From NCBI GenBank assembly GCA_037957365.1, contig JARHVA010000250.1, forward strand, positions 4,347,501 to 4,411,500: DNA of 64,000 nt, given 5' to 3'. The notes below the pieces were generated by a model that made no database searches, had not been told where the DNA came from, and worked only from the letters and a program-made list of their open reading frames with translations. The position numbers were made by a program, and so were the translations under genes. Positions within the stretch are counted from its first letter, which is position 1. Every line of letters starts with the position of its first letter. The DNA is from Torreya grandis. Lineage: Eukaryota > Streptophyta > Pinopsida > Cupressales > Taxaceae. Positions 34,435-46,679 of the stretch are shown in pieces.

Positions 34435-35480
34435 TCAATGTCAATGATGATAGTGGTCCCAAATTATAATTAGCTTAAGAATCCAACAATAGGGTTCATA
34501 AATTAACAAATAGTGTTTGTCTAACATGATGTCTTCATTTGAGTGTTACTTGCTCTTGTGGGTACCATACTACTTTACTATGTTCTTCTATGGGATTTTA
34601 TTTGAATTAAGATCCTTATTTTTTTATGGTTTTTATTGAGGGTGTGAGACCGATTGTTTACTGCCAGGTTTACTATTAGCCTAGGTAATTTATTTTCTTG
34701 CCTTTTATTTTTAATTCTCTTCAATCATGACTATATACAAGTATGCCTTGTCAATGTTTATATGTTTGTAAACTCCCAGTCTTCTTGTATGTAAAATCAA
34801 AAATTATCATAGTATTTAATAATTTAGTGCCTCATTGTCATGGGTGCTAAATTTTATCAACAAGGTATGAAATGTGTTAGTAAATCATGCACTATCTAGT
34901 CTCGATCATAGCATAATTGATGCAAATTTTTAAACTAGTCATCATAATTCTTCATGGGGTAGTATTCCTCTCTAATGGGCTCTACAAAATTGGATCACAT
35001 TTTGCCTAGGGTGGCCTTGAGAGGTATCTCATCATCATATTAATCTAAAATAAAATAGGATTCTCACCATTTTTTAACATGGATTGCAACTGTTAAGAGT
35101 GCAAATTTGTCTTTTCATTGTTAGAAACATTATTTATATAAAAATATGATTTTGATTGGTTAAGCCATTTGTATGCTTTGTCTATGTTAATTTTACCTCA
35201 AAAAATAGGAATATCAATACTAAATTAAACCTTAAATGGTATTGGGGTCTCAAAATACATACTTGATGATGAGGTGGGCACTAAAAACATGATTTGTGAA
35301 ATAATATTAGAGAATTATGTCATCATCTCCCACCTTTGTTTTTTAACAACATCATCGAACAATGACTTAAAAGTATATATCATTCTTTGTTTTTATATCT
35401 AAGAATGTTTAGAGTGACAAATATGGTAATTCAAAGGGTTACATGTCTCAAAACCGTGGTTGTTATATTTTGATCTTGTT
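34435..35480. other. Spacer between repeat copies A and B
   Basis: About 1 kb with no gene recognised. If A and B are LTRs this would be the internal region of a small non-autonomous element, but no primer site or polypurine tract supports that. Confidence 0.3.
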
Positions 35481-36232
35481 GGAATCCAGTGAAAAACATA
35501 CTAATTTTCATAAATTTAATGTTTCATAAGAGTAATGAAACAAATCAAAGAAATGAACACAACAAGTAACAATATACTTCAGTGTATATGAAGTTGTATT
35601 GAAGCCAAGAGTATTATAGAAGAAGGGTAGTAATATATAATCAGAGATGCAAAACTACAATAGTCAACAATCTCTAAGCAGAGATGTGAAGATAAAATAT
35701 TCTCATTTGTTTACATTTCTTATACCCATCTTTAGTATGAAATGTACAGTCTAAAAATAGAATATGAAGTGTCTCAACTTAGAAAGTGAAAATTCATGTG
35801 AAAAGTGTTATCCTAAGAATTTAAAATGTTTTATCATGACCCAAAACTCTCACAAATTAAAAAATAATTTTTTTTTATTTTTAGATATTTTTATTAGGTT
35901 TTGTATGTTGTGTTGTGAGGCCTTTTAAAGTATTTTTTAGATTCTAAACTTTAGTCAAATGCCATACATAGTTGCCAAAGGCATGTATGGAGGACATCTA
36001 AACTATCTAGCTTGATGAACTTCTAAACATATATTATAGTTTTAAATTCTAATCAATGAGCTAGGAAATATGACCTCGACAAGGTGATGTAAAAATGGCA
36101 TACAAATGATAAACTAGATTTTTTTGGTATTTTAACCAAAAGACTATCTCAAACTACCACTTGGATCATGCAACTGAATCGCGGTTATTTATCATCAAAC
36201 AATGGAAATTTTATTTAGAAGATAATGGATCA
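35481..36232 (+). repeat. Dispersed direct repeat, copy B (about 0.75 kb)
   Basis: Counterpart of copy A. It begins TGTTGGAATCCAGTG (35479), which resembles an LTR start. Its 3' part runs into a short tandem duplication at 36167-36290. Confidence 0.6.
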
Positions 36233-36290
36233 TGTAACTAAATTGATGTTTTATATCACCAATAAATGGTAAATTCATGAAGACAATGGA
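36167..36290 (+). repeat. Tandem duplication (about 62 bp, two copies)
   Basis: Two successive imperfect copies: CATGCAACTGAATCG...TTTATCATCAAACAATGG and CATGTAACTAAATTG...TATCACCAATAAATGG, each ending in AAGA(T/C)AATGG. Confidence 0.6.
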
Positions 36291-37864
36291 GTTATTAATT
36301 AATGTGGTATGTGACAAATCTAAGACAAATGCCTCAAGATAATCTATCTACAATTTTTTAGATATATGTTTTTAATATATATAAACTAATAAATAGTGTA
36401 CATAATTTATAAATTTTTATGGTAGAATGAGGGATATGCCACATTTTATTTATAAACAACATTAATGAGAGACTTGTAAAGCATCACTAAAAAAGAACCA
36501 CAGAGTGACTAGTTCCTGCCATGATTAGTGAAAATTATTTATGTTTGTTATTATGTAAAGAGAATTATGAGGTGTGTAATATATTGTAAGTTTTGTGTTG
36601 AATATAGATTGAGGTAAATGAGGAGTTAGTGACTTAAAATGGGAATTGAGTTAAATAAACAAATTTTAAAAAAAATAGATGCATGAAAAGTGAGGTGAAA
36701 TGGTTGTTTCTTGGATAGGTGTCTTCAAATTAATTGGACTTGAAATAAACTCAACATAATATATATGCTTATTTCAGTACGTAAAATAGTAATATTAAGT
36801 GTACACATTAAAAAAATCTCACAAGGTTTGTGCAACACTCGTATCTTTAACTGTGTTTTAAACAAGGGCCATGTAGTGGCTTATTCAAAATATACATTTA
36901 CAAAAGATAAAATGGTTTAATAATTATGCATATATTAAAATGGCATCTTTGTCCTCCTAGTGATACTTGTATATTAAATTGTTGTTGATTCATGTTATAT
37001 GCATGGTTACATGGCTACGAAGGCACTTGTAATTACTTTAAATTATATGGAATTTTTTGCAAGAAAAGGAAATTTGCACTATCATAGATTAAGTTTATAA
37101 ATTATATTCTTACATGACTATTAGATGAAGGGATATAATGAAAATAAAAATATTTTTTGAAAAAAAAATTATGGATGGTTGTTATAGTATAAGAGCATAT
37201 ACATTACATAATTGTATCAAGAAGATAAGAAAATAAAGAAACATCAAAATAAATAAAAAATAAATTTGGAAATGTATAACTTTTCACAAGAAAGTATATT
37301 ACATAAATCAATGGTTTTATGGACTTTTTTTTGTGATTGCTCCTAAAAAAATGGTAAGACAACTTAGCCATTCCATTTTCATTCACTGCAATTAAAAATC
37401 TACGAGCTATTAAAATTTGAAATTGATTTGTAGAGAAGTTTTCCCATGAAGGAAAATGAGTATGGCTTATACCAATTTGTTCCAATTATTTTTATTTTGA
37501 AAAAATAAAAGGTATTTAACTTGGATAAACAAGCCAACAACAAATTGGTTGTACAAGTCTGAAATATTGACAAAACTAAATGTGATCCCATAGACTATGG
37601 TAGTGGATATATATGCACAAAACTGACATTATAATAATTATTATAACTATTTTTCTACCTTGAAGAGATAATTTTGGTTATATGCATACTAAAGTTTAAA
37701 TTACTAGTGAATCCAAATAAATCTTGCCTCATAAGGGTCATGTTCATAGACGCATAAACCATGTATTCATATAAACATATGCAAAATGAAAAGAATTGAT
37801 GATATAGTTTTATTTAAAAATAAAGTATTTATTATCCCACTTTGTAGAAATATTAAATAAATTG
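36291..37864. other. Unassigned AT-rich stretch
   Basis: No gene, repeat boundary or RNA gene recognised. The minus-strand frames at 37204-37591 lack any known motif. Confidence 0.4.
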
Positions 37865-38380
37865 AGGATGTGTGTGAAAAGGAGGCTTATTAATCTTCCA
37901 CCCATTAATGGGTCATTAGTAATATTAGGTAAAATGTTGAGAAAGGACAAGTCTACTTGGATTCCTCCACCACCAGGATGGTTTAAATTAAATTTTGATG
38001 GTGCCTCTTGGGGAAATCTGAGTGTTTATGGTGCATGTTATATTCTTCAAGATTGTAGTGGATCCTGATCGAGGTAATTTCTAGAAAACTTTTGGATGGC
38101 ACAAATAATGAAGCTGAAGCTCAAGCAATATCCACTAGGATTAATATTGCAATTCATTAAAAATTCAGCAAGCTCATTATTGAAGGTGACTCCCAGATTT
38201 TGATTTTTGACCTTAAGAAAAAGTCAACCACTTCTTGGAAACTAGATAATATTTTGTCCAATGTATGGGCTAGATTGGATAATTTTACATCCCTAGACTG
38301 TAAGCATTGTTTTAGAGAGGCCAACTCAGCTATGGATTTCCTTGCCAACTGTGGGATTGACCAAAATGAAGAAATTTAGA
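37865..38380 (+). pseudogene. LINE-type RNase H (RVT_3) fragment of a second LINE
   Basis: C-terminal RNase H of a 5'-truncated plant LINE. It reads IPPPPGWFKLNFDGASWGN (37950-38010, first catalytic Asp), then after one frameshift near 38067 GTNNEAEAQAI (Glu, about 38100), IIEGDSQIL (Asp, about 38180), and CFREANSAMDFLANCG (last Asp, about 38305-38350), so all four acidic residues survive. A stop at 38378 fits the normal ORF2 end. It is better preserved than the RNase H part of the split LINE and belongs to a different copy or family. Confidence 0.85.
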
Positions 38381-40368
38381 TGGATAATCTTAGATATACT
38401 TGGGAAGACTTTCCCAATTTAGCCTCCATTAATATGGGTTTAAATAAAAATGAAAAAATAAAATTAAATTCCTTTTTATTGATCTATTATTATAATCAAT
38501 TGGATTGATTATTATTTATGGAGGTTTGGTGCAATATTTTCTATTTGTTCCACCTCATTAGCCTTTTCGAAGATGCTATTTTTACATGATTGACTTACCA
38601 TGTGATTAAGGGTTGTGGTTGGTTGCATTTATGGTAAGGGTGTGGAAGTGATTTATTTTTTCTAGGTGTTTGATCTGCATTATCACTTTGGTTATGTTTT
38701 GTATGTCATGGATGCTAGGTGTTTAGCATAGAGAGAGAGGTTGATTTAGTGCTTGTAACTCTGATGGTTTATGGTAGAAACTTAGTTTGGGAAATGGATT
38801 TTGATGGGGCATCACTCAGGCTAGGCTTAAACATGTTTTTTAAGTTCCCTTAGAAGAAATATTCTAGGCTATTTTAGCTATTTTGGGCATAAATTACCTG
38901 GATCATTGCATGCACAGTAGGGTTAACTCTATAATTATTGCAATGTTTGCTTCAAATATCATGGTGTTAATGGTAGATTATGAGGTGGTTTATAATTTGG
39001 TAAAGTTTTTAATAAAACTAGAGCATCGTCTTAGTCTTGTATAGGTGATAGGCAGTGTTGAGTTGGGTCCCTTTCCTAAACTACCCTTCTCTAGTTCTAA
39101 TGGTGTTGGGTTGATTTTAGTTTCAGATTTTAGGGCTTTAAAGACATGTTTCTTAGTCTTGGTAGACTTTGTGGAGGAAATTCAATAAAAGGTTTGTGAT
39201 AATGATGATACTGAAGGCCAATTTTTGATAAAGCCTCCATTGGTGCAACTCAGAATTTTAATTCTAGAAATATTTCATTATAAGGTAGCTTGCCATAACA
39301 AATCTTGGGTGGATGTAGTGAAATTATTAGTTAAATTGGTAACTCACTAGTCAATTGTTGCTCCTCCCTGACTGGCAGGGCCACCTCATCGGGTTGTCAT
39401 GATGGTTATAGAGGGTTGCATGGAAAGCAATCAAGTTGCATCTTTAGTGGGTGGCATCAAACTCAAACTCAGGAGTTTCTAATAAAAATAGATAGGTTAT
39501 TCTTCTTCTATGGCTACTCATAGTGATGAAGTCATCATTCTAGATGATATAGAGGATAAGGTTATTTCAGGTTAAACACTTTAAAATTGAAAACTTTTTT
39601 GGTAATCTTCCTCAAAATAAATTATGTGTCCTATTGGTTTATTTCTTGACCCTTCAAGGGTTTTTTGGCTTTTGTTCATTGGGTATATGTATTCAGTTAC
39701 TATTTAACATGCCAACTTGTTTGGCCATGCCCTGATAATATATAAATAGTTATGCTTTGTCATGTTTTTTATTGGTTTTGTGAAATATTTTATAAGTTAA
39801 GGGCCCTATTTAAACTCCATTAAAAATTTTAAAATGGGAAAATAATTGTTTTTTATTAGTGATGACTATTCAAATTAATTGATACATTATGACCCTTGGT
39901 TCACAGTGTAGTTAACGACATAGTTCGTAGTGTATATGATAGTGTAGTTCACAGTGTATACCACTATGTAGCTAACATTTACATAGTTAATAAAAAGAGT
40001 TTGTATCACCTATCAAGATAAAATTAATTAAAACAAACTATTGAATTTACCTACCTTCTCTTTCAAAATTATTGACTATAAATATTAAATGTTATTAATC
40101 AATGTGCTATACATATGGTAATTTTGGGATTTTTGTTCAAAAAAAAGGTACTATAATAACATCCAAAAAAATTCATATCGACAACCTCTAGCCAATGGGA
40201 TGTTAAATAAATTATTATTTTTATTTTTTGATGGCCAAAAAATGACCAAAATTGAATATGGATATTAGAAACTTCAGCATTGATAAAAAAATATTGATTT
40301 TGATTGATATACTGACCAAGATTATTGTCTCAACTAATTCCTATAGTACCTTGAAAAGACATGGATTG
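38381..40368 (+). other. LINE 3' tail and decayed ORF remnant of unknown type
   Basis: After the RNase H the sequence is non-coding for about 370 bp. From about 38760 to 39580 there are weakly protein-like plus-strand pieces (for example VDFVEEIQ, LRILILEIFHYKVACHNKSW, GPPHRVVMMVIEGCMESNQ, HSDEVIILDDIEDKV) broken by stops; no domain is recognised. At 39900-39975 a short degenerate tandem repeat (unit near TAGTTCACAGTGTA) is present. The stretch ends at the chromovirus LTR. Confidence 0.35.
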
Positions 40369-40796
40369 TGTCACATCCCATCCCACTCCCCAATGACTGC
40401 ACAAGTATTTGTAAGATAAATGAAACTAATGATTAGTAATTTTTAATTTTTATGATATATATGGACATTTATGTTATATAATTGATAGTTGTACTATTTT
40501 ATTCCATGCTCAATTACGATAGATGATACTCCCATGTGAATTTGTATATATTATATTGATATGTATTAGAATCTTATATGTATGTGATTTCACTTAAAAC
40601 ATTTATTTACTATTAATAAATGTACATACATTTTGAGTATTGTGTTATTCTATTGCAAGCTCGGACTAACTACCTTTTTGATGACTGAGGTGTTTGCAGG
40701 GTTATCCTAGCCTCACATAGTTAAACAAAGGGAGAGTATCATAGGGGAGGATGATGTAGATATAGGCATTAGAGATAAAAATATTTAAACTAAATC

Positions 40797-40819
40797 CACA
40801 CACACACACACACACACAC
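40797..40819 (+). repeat. CA microsatellite
   Basis: Uninterrupted CA repeat of about 11 units. The sister LTR has a shorter CA run near 51640. Confidence 0.95.
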
Positions 40820-41527
40820 TTACACTATTGATTGCTTAAATGAATTAAATGTTGATGGTGTTTTATGAATGTGTTGAATGTTTGATTTTCATTAGCTATT
40901 TATATGGTTAATATTGCATGCTCACATTGATATTGAGTTGATTATTTGTCTTGTGGTGACATAAGTAATTTATAATATATGCTCTTGATTAACATAATAT
41001 GCCAATTTCATTAATATGCATTAGTTTTTTAATCTCCATGAAACCATTATATGGGCTAAACCTCGGTTGTTGAGTTATACTTGTGGTAGACTTATTTTAT
41101 GCATCTCAAACCCATAGAGTATTACGTGTTTATTAAACCATGTTTTATATTTAAATCATGTATAGGTTGTTAGACTTATATACTACCCCTTTTGGTGGCC
41201 TAGGGAGGAGAAAATATGGCAACAGCGAACCCAATTAATTATATTAAATGAGTTTTTGAAACTTAAGAAAAGTGGTTTTTGGTTTTTTGGAAGGATCTAG
41301 TAGCTTTATTTCCATGCAAAATTTGAATCAAAGGGAATTAGGTTATCTATTGTTATAATTTTGGGTTAACCTTTCCATTTGGTGAAAGGAGGGGTTTTAA
41401 ATGCCACTATCATGCCCAAAACATGGTTATGGACTGTAAGTTAATGGTAAGAGGAAAATATCATGCAAACTTGGAATTTGAGTCTCATTATGGTGAAATC
41501 ACAGAGATATAAGAGAAATGATAGGAC

Positions 41528-41841
41528 TGTTAAGAACCTAACTCACACAATAATTGAATAATAACATTAATTGATTATATACTATCTAAATCACATATTA
41601 CACACAAACAATTATTTTTGAGGAAGGAATAACTCTGATCATGGGGCACTTCAAGGGGGATACCTCTTTTGAACAAGGATCAATTATAATTCTTATTTTT
41701 GGATACATTATAATGGGTTATTCCCCTATATTTATACTAATCTAATCTACCCAAGTCCTCACTCTTATGCATGTGGTATTAAATACTATTCACTATTCTA
41801 TTATTTAAACTAATAATCTATTCATCCCTAGATATATTGCA
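41528..41841 (-). repeat. 3' LTR of the non-autonomous element
   Basis: Matches 43151-43484 (shared CTAACTCACA / CTAGCTCACA, GGAAGGAATAAC, TTTGAACAAGG and others). Confidence 0.85.
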
Positions 41842-43135
41842 TTCCATCCCCCTTGACATGTTTCATCCTCAAAACATGTAAAGAATTACATATCAAAAAT
41901 ATGTTGAGTACCAGATGGAAGCACGTCCATCTATATATTTTTACTTCCACTTCTTATTCATGTGTATTAATAGGATAACGTATAAAAATAGTATGAATAG
42001 AAGTACTGAAACATGAGGTGAATGTGCATAGAGATAGAGGAAGGGAATAACCACAACTAGAAATATTTTAGTCTCAATATTATGGTTAAGTATTCAAAGT
42101 TGAAGTTTGATAATGATCACCTCAAAGATAGAATAAACATGCTCAAAATAGTCTGTCAAGTGAACTAATGAAGGATACGTGCCATACCCCTTAGTATTAT
42201 TCTTTACACACATTATTTTGGAGTGGTTAATCCCAACAAATAATGCACAAAAAATTTTGAAGCATTGATGGCCAGCTATGCTCATCAGTGGCCTGCTCAA
42301 GTGCCTTAGATGTCAGCATGGGTACTTTTGGGGTCAGCTTGAGCTCTATGATTATCATCTTTGGTGCATCCATATGTGAAGTATTCTTAGCTAAGTGATG
42401 AAAATCAACATACCATGCTCAACAAGAATCTTCCAAATATAACCATGCATCTATTTCCTCTCCATATTATGTGGTTATATGGGAGTAAAACTTAAATATA
42501 TCTAAATCATCATGTATATTATTTTTGAATTTATCTATAGAATTACTTAATTGATGCATTTCTCTAGATAAAATGGAAATCTCCATGACAACCAAAAGAT
42601 GGACTCAACAACTAAAACCTTTTTTTTTACTACAATGATAAATTTTGAAATACTTAATAAAATTCAAAACCTTAATTTTTTTAGAAATGTATAAATTAGG
42701 TGCACAAAACCCAAAAAAAATTGGTACAATTTTTTTCCATTTGAGAGAAGCTTGTAGAAGAACAGTCAATTTTTTTACATAGAAGCAGTTACTAAAACTA
42801 TGATAATTTTTACAATACTTAATAGAATTCAAAACTTTAAACTATTATATAAATTAGGGAATGAGGTGCACAAAAGATAAAAATGGGTTTGATGTGATTC
42901 ATTGTATTCGGGAGTTGTATGTAAAAAAAATCTCATGTTCGTTGATGAAAAAAATAGAAATCTACACTTGGAAATGGTAGATTTTGGGTGCAGATTCTAA
43001 CTATGATAAGAGAACAAGATATAGATCTAACATTTAAAAACCTTCATGAAGCAATGGAGAACTTAGACTTACTCCATGAAGCTCCAAAATATTTTTGCAA
43101 CAATAACTCTAATACATGGAAATAGCCCTAGAAAG

Positions 43136-43150
43136 AGCTCTGATACTAGA
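43136..43150 (-). other. Primer binding site of the non-autonomous element
   Basis: On the minus strand it reads TAGTATCAGAGCTC, a near match to TGGTATCAGAGC, directly beside the LTR. Confidence 0.75.
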
Positions 43151-43484
43151 TGTTAAGAACCTAGCTCACATAATTACTGAATAACAACACTAATTGACTA
43201 TATACTAGCTAAATCACACATTACACACACATAATTCCTTTTGAAGAAGGAATAACTTCAATCACAGGCCACTTCGAGGGGGCTACCTCCTTTGAACAAG
43301 GCTTAATTACAATTATTCTTCTTGGATGCATTAAAATGGTCTATGCCCATGTATTCAAACTAAGCTAATCTACCCAACCCCCCATTCTTATGCATATGGT
43401 ATTAAACTATTTTTCCTTGCTATTCACTACCATTCACTATTCTTCTATTTATGCTAATAATCTACCCCTCCTTAGGTATATTAA
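43151..43484 (-). repeat. 5' LTR of the non-autonomous element
   Basis: Matches 41528-41841. The edge at 43484 is set from the target duplication and the empty site in the sister LTR. Confidence 0.85.
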
Positions 43485-44486
43485 AAGTCATGAAAAATGT
43501 GGAAGATAAAAGGAAATATAATAAAAAATCATTTAGGGACGAAGAAGAAGGAACATAACATTTGCAAGAAGGAAACAGACTACCAACACCTATATTCAAA
43601 CAATTTCTATTGTAGTAACTAGGAAAGTAAGGCTTTGAATTTGTAAATATAAAATGTATGGGTTTTTTTATTGTATATTTTATGTGCTTAGTTTCTATTT
43701 GGAAGCAAAATAATGAATGTTTTCTTACCTGGGTTAGTGTATATCCCATTCAAATGTATATATTGGTAGATCCTTGTGTAAAGTTTAGGGTTATTTTTTA
43801 ATAGACCTAGGGATGAAACTCAATTCCATCCACATGCCTATAAAAATGATATTAGAGACATTATGAAATATAGTCTCCATAATTTCATGGCCTATGCATG
43901 ACATAGAAAAATAAAGGATGGTGTTTTTATTGTTTAGCAAAACTTTTTTCTTGGATTTATGATAAACCCAAGTCTTTGAGTTACCTTTGGTGTTGTCAAA
44001 CATAGGCAAAATCTCCTTTGATTAAAATATGTGGATTAAAAAATAATGAAGGATGCTCTTGTTGATCTAAGGATTTATTATAGTCTTAAGGGCTACGATT
44101 TAAAGTTATTACCTATAAGTGTATACCTTAAAAATAAATTATAGGCACATTCATTGTGTAAGTAGTTATCTATATCCATATTTATGTTTACATAAGTAAT
44201 AATGCATATTTATTGATATAAATTTACATAGACCCATGTGATATGAATGTGAGTTGTAGAGATTGAACTCTTGCTAACTATAGTTATATATTTAAAATGG
44301 AATAATACAAATTGTATCTACATATATGCATGAATGAACTATTCAATGGTATTTTAAGTTCATTTTGGTAATTTCATATATATATTTGCAACTTGTAGTT
44401 GTTCTTGTTTTGGAATACAACCTCTTGCATATGTGTTCAAGCCTTAGGATGAACTGCACTTAGGTTATTTTTTTAACAAGACATAA

Positions 44487-44487
<1 letters not shown>

Positions 44488-44521
<34 letters not shown>
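44488..44521 (+). repeat. TG microsatellite
   Basis: Uninterrupted TG repeat of 17 units. The matching place in the other LTR (about 53479-53500) is an AT-rich run instead, so it changed after insertion. Confidence 0.97.
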
Positions 44522-44522
<1 letters not shown>

Positions 44523-45832
44523 CCATGCGTAATAGGAGACCATATTGTATACCTTGGTGACTCAATTAAACTTAGAGACTTATTTACTAGTGAAAACATA
44601 CACATTTATAGAAATATAACACAAATTTATATAATACCATATGGTGATGACATACATGGGAAAATGGATACCTCATTTGATGATGTTTTAATTGTAAATG
44701 AAATAGAGTGTTAAGAAAATTTGAATGGCCTTTATACACTATAATGTACCTACATTTGTTCATATTTATTTATAAGGATTCTCTTAAAACCTATAAAACA
44801 ATATGGTATAATTGCATATAATATGCATGGGTGTGGACTGTGTATTTGTAATATTTAAAATATAAGTATTACCTTATTAAGGAAATGTCAAAATAGGAAA
44901 TAAAATTTTAAAGTTAGTCTAAAAGTAAACAAGAGGATTAGTAGCCTGACTCATACTAATAAGTAATCCTTGGATATGTGAAATGAGCCATTCAGTATAC
45001 TATTATATCTAATACACAAGTTGTATAATGTTAAAAAGAAATGAAAGGTGTGAAATTCCTTTGAGATGAAAATAATGTATTTATCACTGGGATTTTTATA
45101 ATCTAGGCATATGGTTAAGCTTGTATTTGGTAGTTATGAATGTTAATGGTTAATCAGAACCTATAATCCTTAGATGTGTCAATATTAGTTGTGTTATAGG
45201 AAAATAATGTGATTTTTATGGATTGAATGAATGTTTTTACCTTCTATCGCATAGAGAAAATAAATATTTGTCTTGATTTGATGAGTGGTTGTACACTGTA
45301 AATCTATAGTTATTATACTTTGAAATTGGTTTATGATATTTTACCATGCATGGTTCATTTGATAGAAAATGATAGGTATACGAGGTTGATGTCATGCAAT
45401 GCATATATTTATCATTTGGTATTATATGATAGATTTAGATTCATTATCAAAGAGTATGTGTGTGTGGAATTTACTTGAATCCATGAGAGATCTAAATTCT
45501 ATAATGAAAACTTTGGCCAAAGTAATGCTATAATTGAAACATTATCATTTCATTGTAATTTCTAGTTTACATGTGTATGCGTGATGTCATATTATATAGA
45601 GGATTATTTTTCATGGTCTATGTGATTTTTTCATGTATTAGTGATTGTATAACACATAGGTTCTAGTTGAATTCTTGATATTTTCACTACTTTTATCTAC
45701 CCCTTCATGATGGGAAGGGCCACTCCTAATGGGGAGGTGTGTGGGAGATTGACGATCTACGGTTAAATTAAAATCACCCTAATTATTCTTTCTCTCTCTC
45801 TTAATTATATCAACCATCTTGGATTCATACTC

Positions 45833-46108
45833 TGTTACAATCCTAATGTGTGGATTTCACTAATGCCTTGAGGTTTAGTGTAATAGTTTGTTACATTTGG
45901 TATCAGAACCTCCACCCAGGTTCAAGTCACAGAGCAAGTGGTTACATTGGCATTATAGTGTTCATCTGAGGCTTGTACATATGGGGATCCTTGTGTACAG
46001 GTGAAAATCTAGCCCATAGTCTAGGATATAGAAGCATGGTGGGAACTTATGATCCTGATGTGTAGTTCTCACTAATGCCTCAAGGTTTTAGTGTAATGGT
46101 TTGTTACA
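45833..46108 (+). mobile_element. SMART/TRIM-like mini LTR retrotransposon (276 bp)
   Basis: Two direct repeats of 63-64 bp (45833-45895 and 46045-46108) share ATCCT(A/G)ATGTGT, CACTAATGCCT and TTTGTTACA. Two bases after the first comes TGGTATCAGAACC (45898-45910), a tRNA-Met primer site. A weak purine stretch (GGTGGGAA) precedes the second. The element is flanked by perfect 5-bp duplications TACTC (45828-45832 and 46109-46113). The sister LTR has a single TACTC at 54834-54838 with nothing inserted. This is a complete non-coding element at the lower size limit of LTR retrotransposons. Confidence 0.9.
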
Positions 46109-46590
46109 TACTCATGGATATTTTTATTGATTATTGAGTTATCTTGTGAGGATCAAATGTACTATTGTACATCTTATCATGTGTATTTTGATATTCAATA
46201 ATGAAATGTAATAAATTTTATATTCTAATTTATGAGTATTTAATACAGTAGTGGTTGTATATCTTGTACATAATTCTGAGTGTTGTATATAGTAGAGGCT
46301 GTATATTTTTGTATAGTTATAAATGTATATTATTTTAGTATACATGTGTACCCTTCACTCTGTTATGAATTATATGATAAATCTTATCTTCTATTCTATT
46401 TTATATTGTTTTTAAAAGCTAAATAAATCACATCTCAACTAGTGGGTTAATTATATTTTCTACAATTACTATTCTACATGTATTTAGTAGTCAAACAGTG
46501 GAACATATTGATAATTAATGAAGCTATTTATGTTATTGTAAAAATAAAATTTATGTAATTTTTAGTGTAACCTAGTGGGATTGCTACATG

Positions 46591-46603
46591 TGGTATCAGA
46601 GCG
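46591..46603 (+). other. Primer binding site of the chromovirus
   Basis: TGGTATCAGAGCG, an excellent match to the plant initiator tRNA-Met primer site, two bases after the LTR end. Confidence 0.9.
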
Positions 46604-46679
46604 AAGGTTTAAATGCTTAGACATAATGAGTATACTAATATTAAGTTATTTATTTTTTCAATAAAGAGAATGGTGTGAG

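Larger units (their letters stand above)
41528..43484 (-). mobile_element. Non-autonomous LTR retrotransposon (1.96 kb, minus strand)
   Basis: Direct LTRs of about 0.3 kb lie at 41528-41841 and 43151-43484; on the plus strand both start TGTTAAGAACC. On the minus strand, TAGTATCAGAGCTC beside the LTR at 43151 is a near match to the tRNA-Met primer site, and a purine tract AAGGGGGATGG lies beside the other LTR (41844 onward), so the element runs right to left. The 1.3-kb interior has no retroelement domain. Flanks AGGAC and AAGTC each differ by one base from the empty site AGGTC at 52357-52361 in the sister LTR. This is a LARD or TRIM-like passenger that needed proteins from another element. 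Confidence 0.85.
40369..46588 (+). repeat. Chromovirus 5' LTR (about 4 kb plus two nested insertions)
   Basis: Aligns with 51211-55307 throughout except where 41528-43484 and 45833-46108 were inserted later. It ends GGATTGCTACA two bases before the primer site. It includes a CA microsatellite at 40797-40819 and a TG microsatellite at 44488-44521. Confidence 0.9.
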
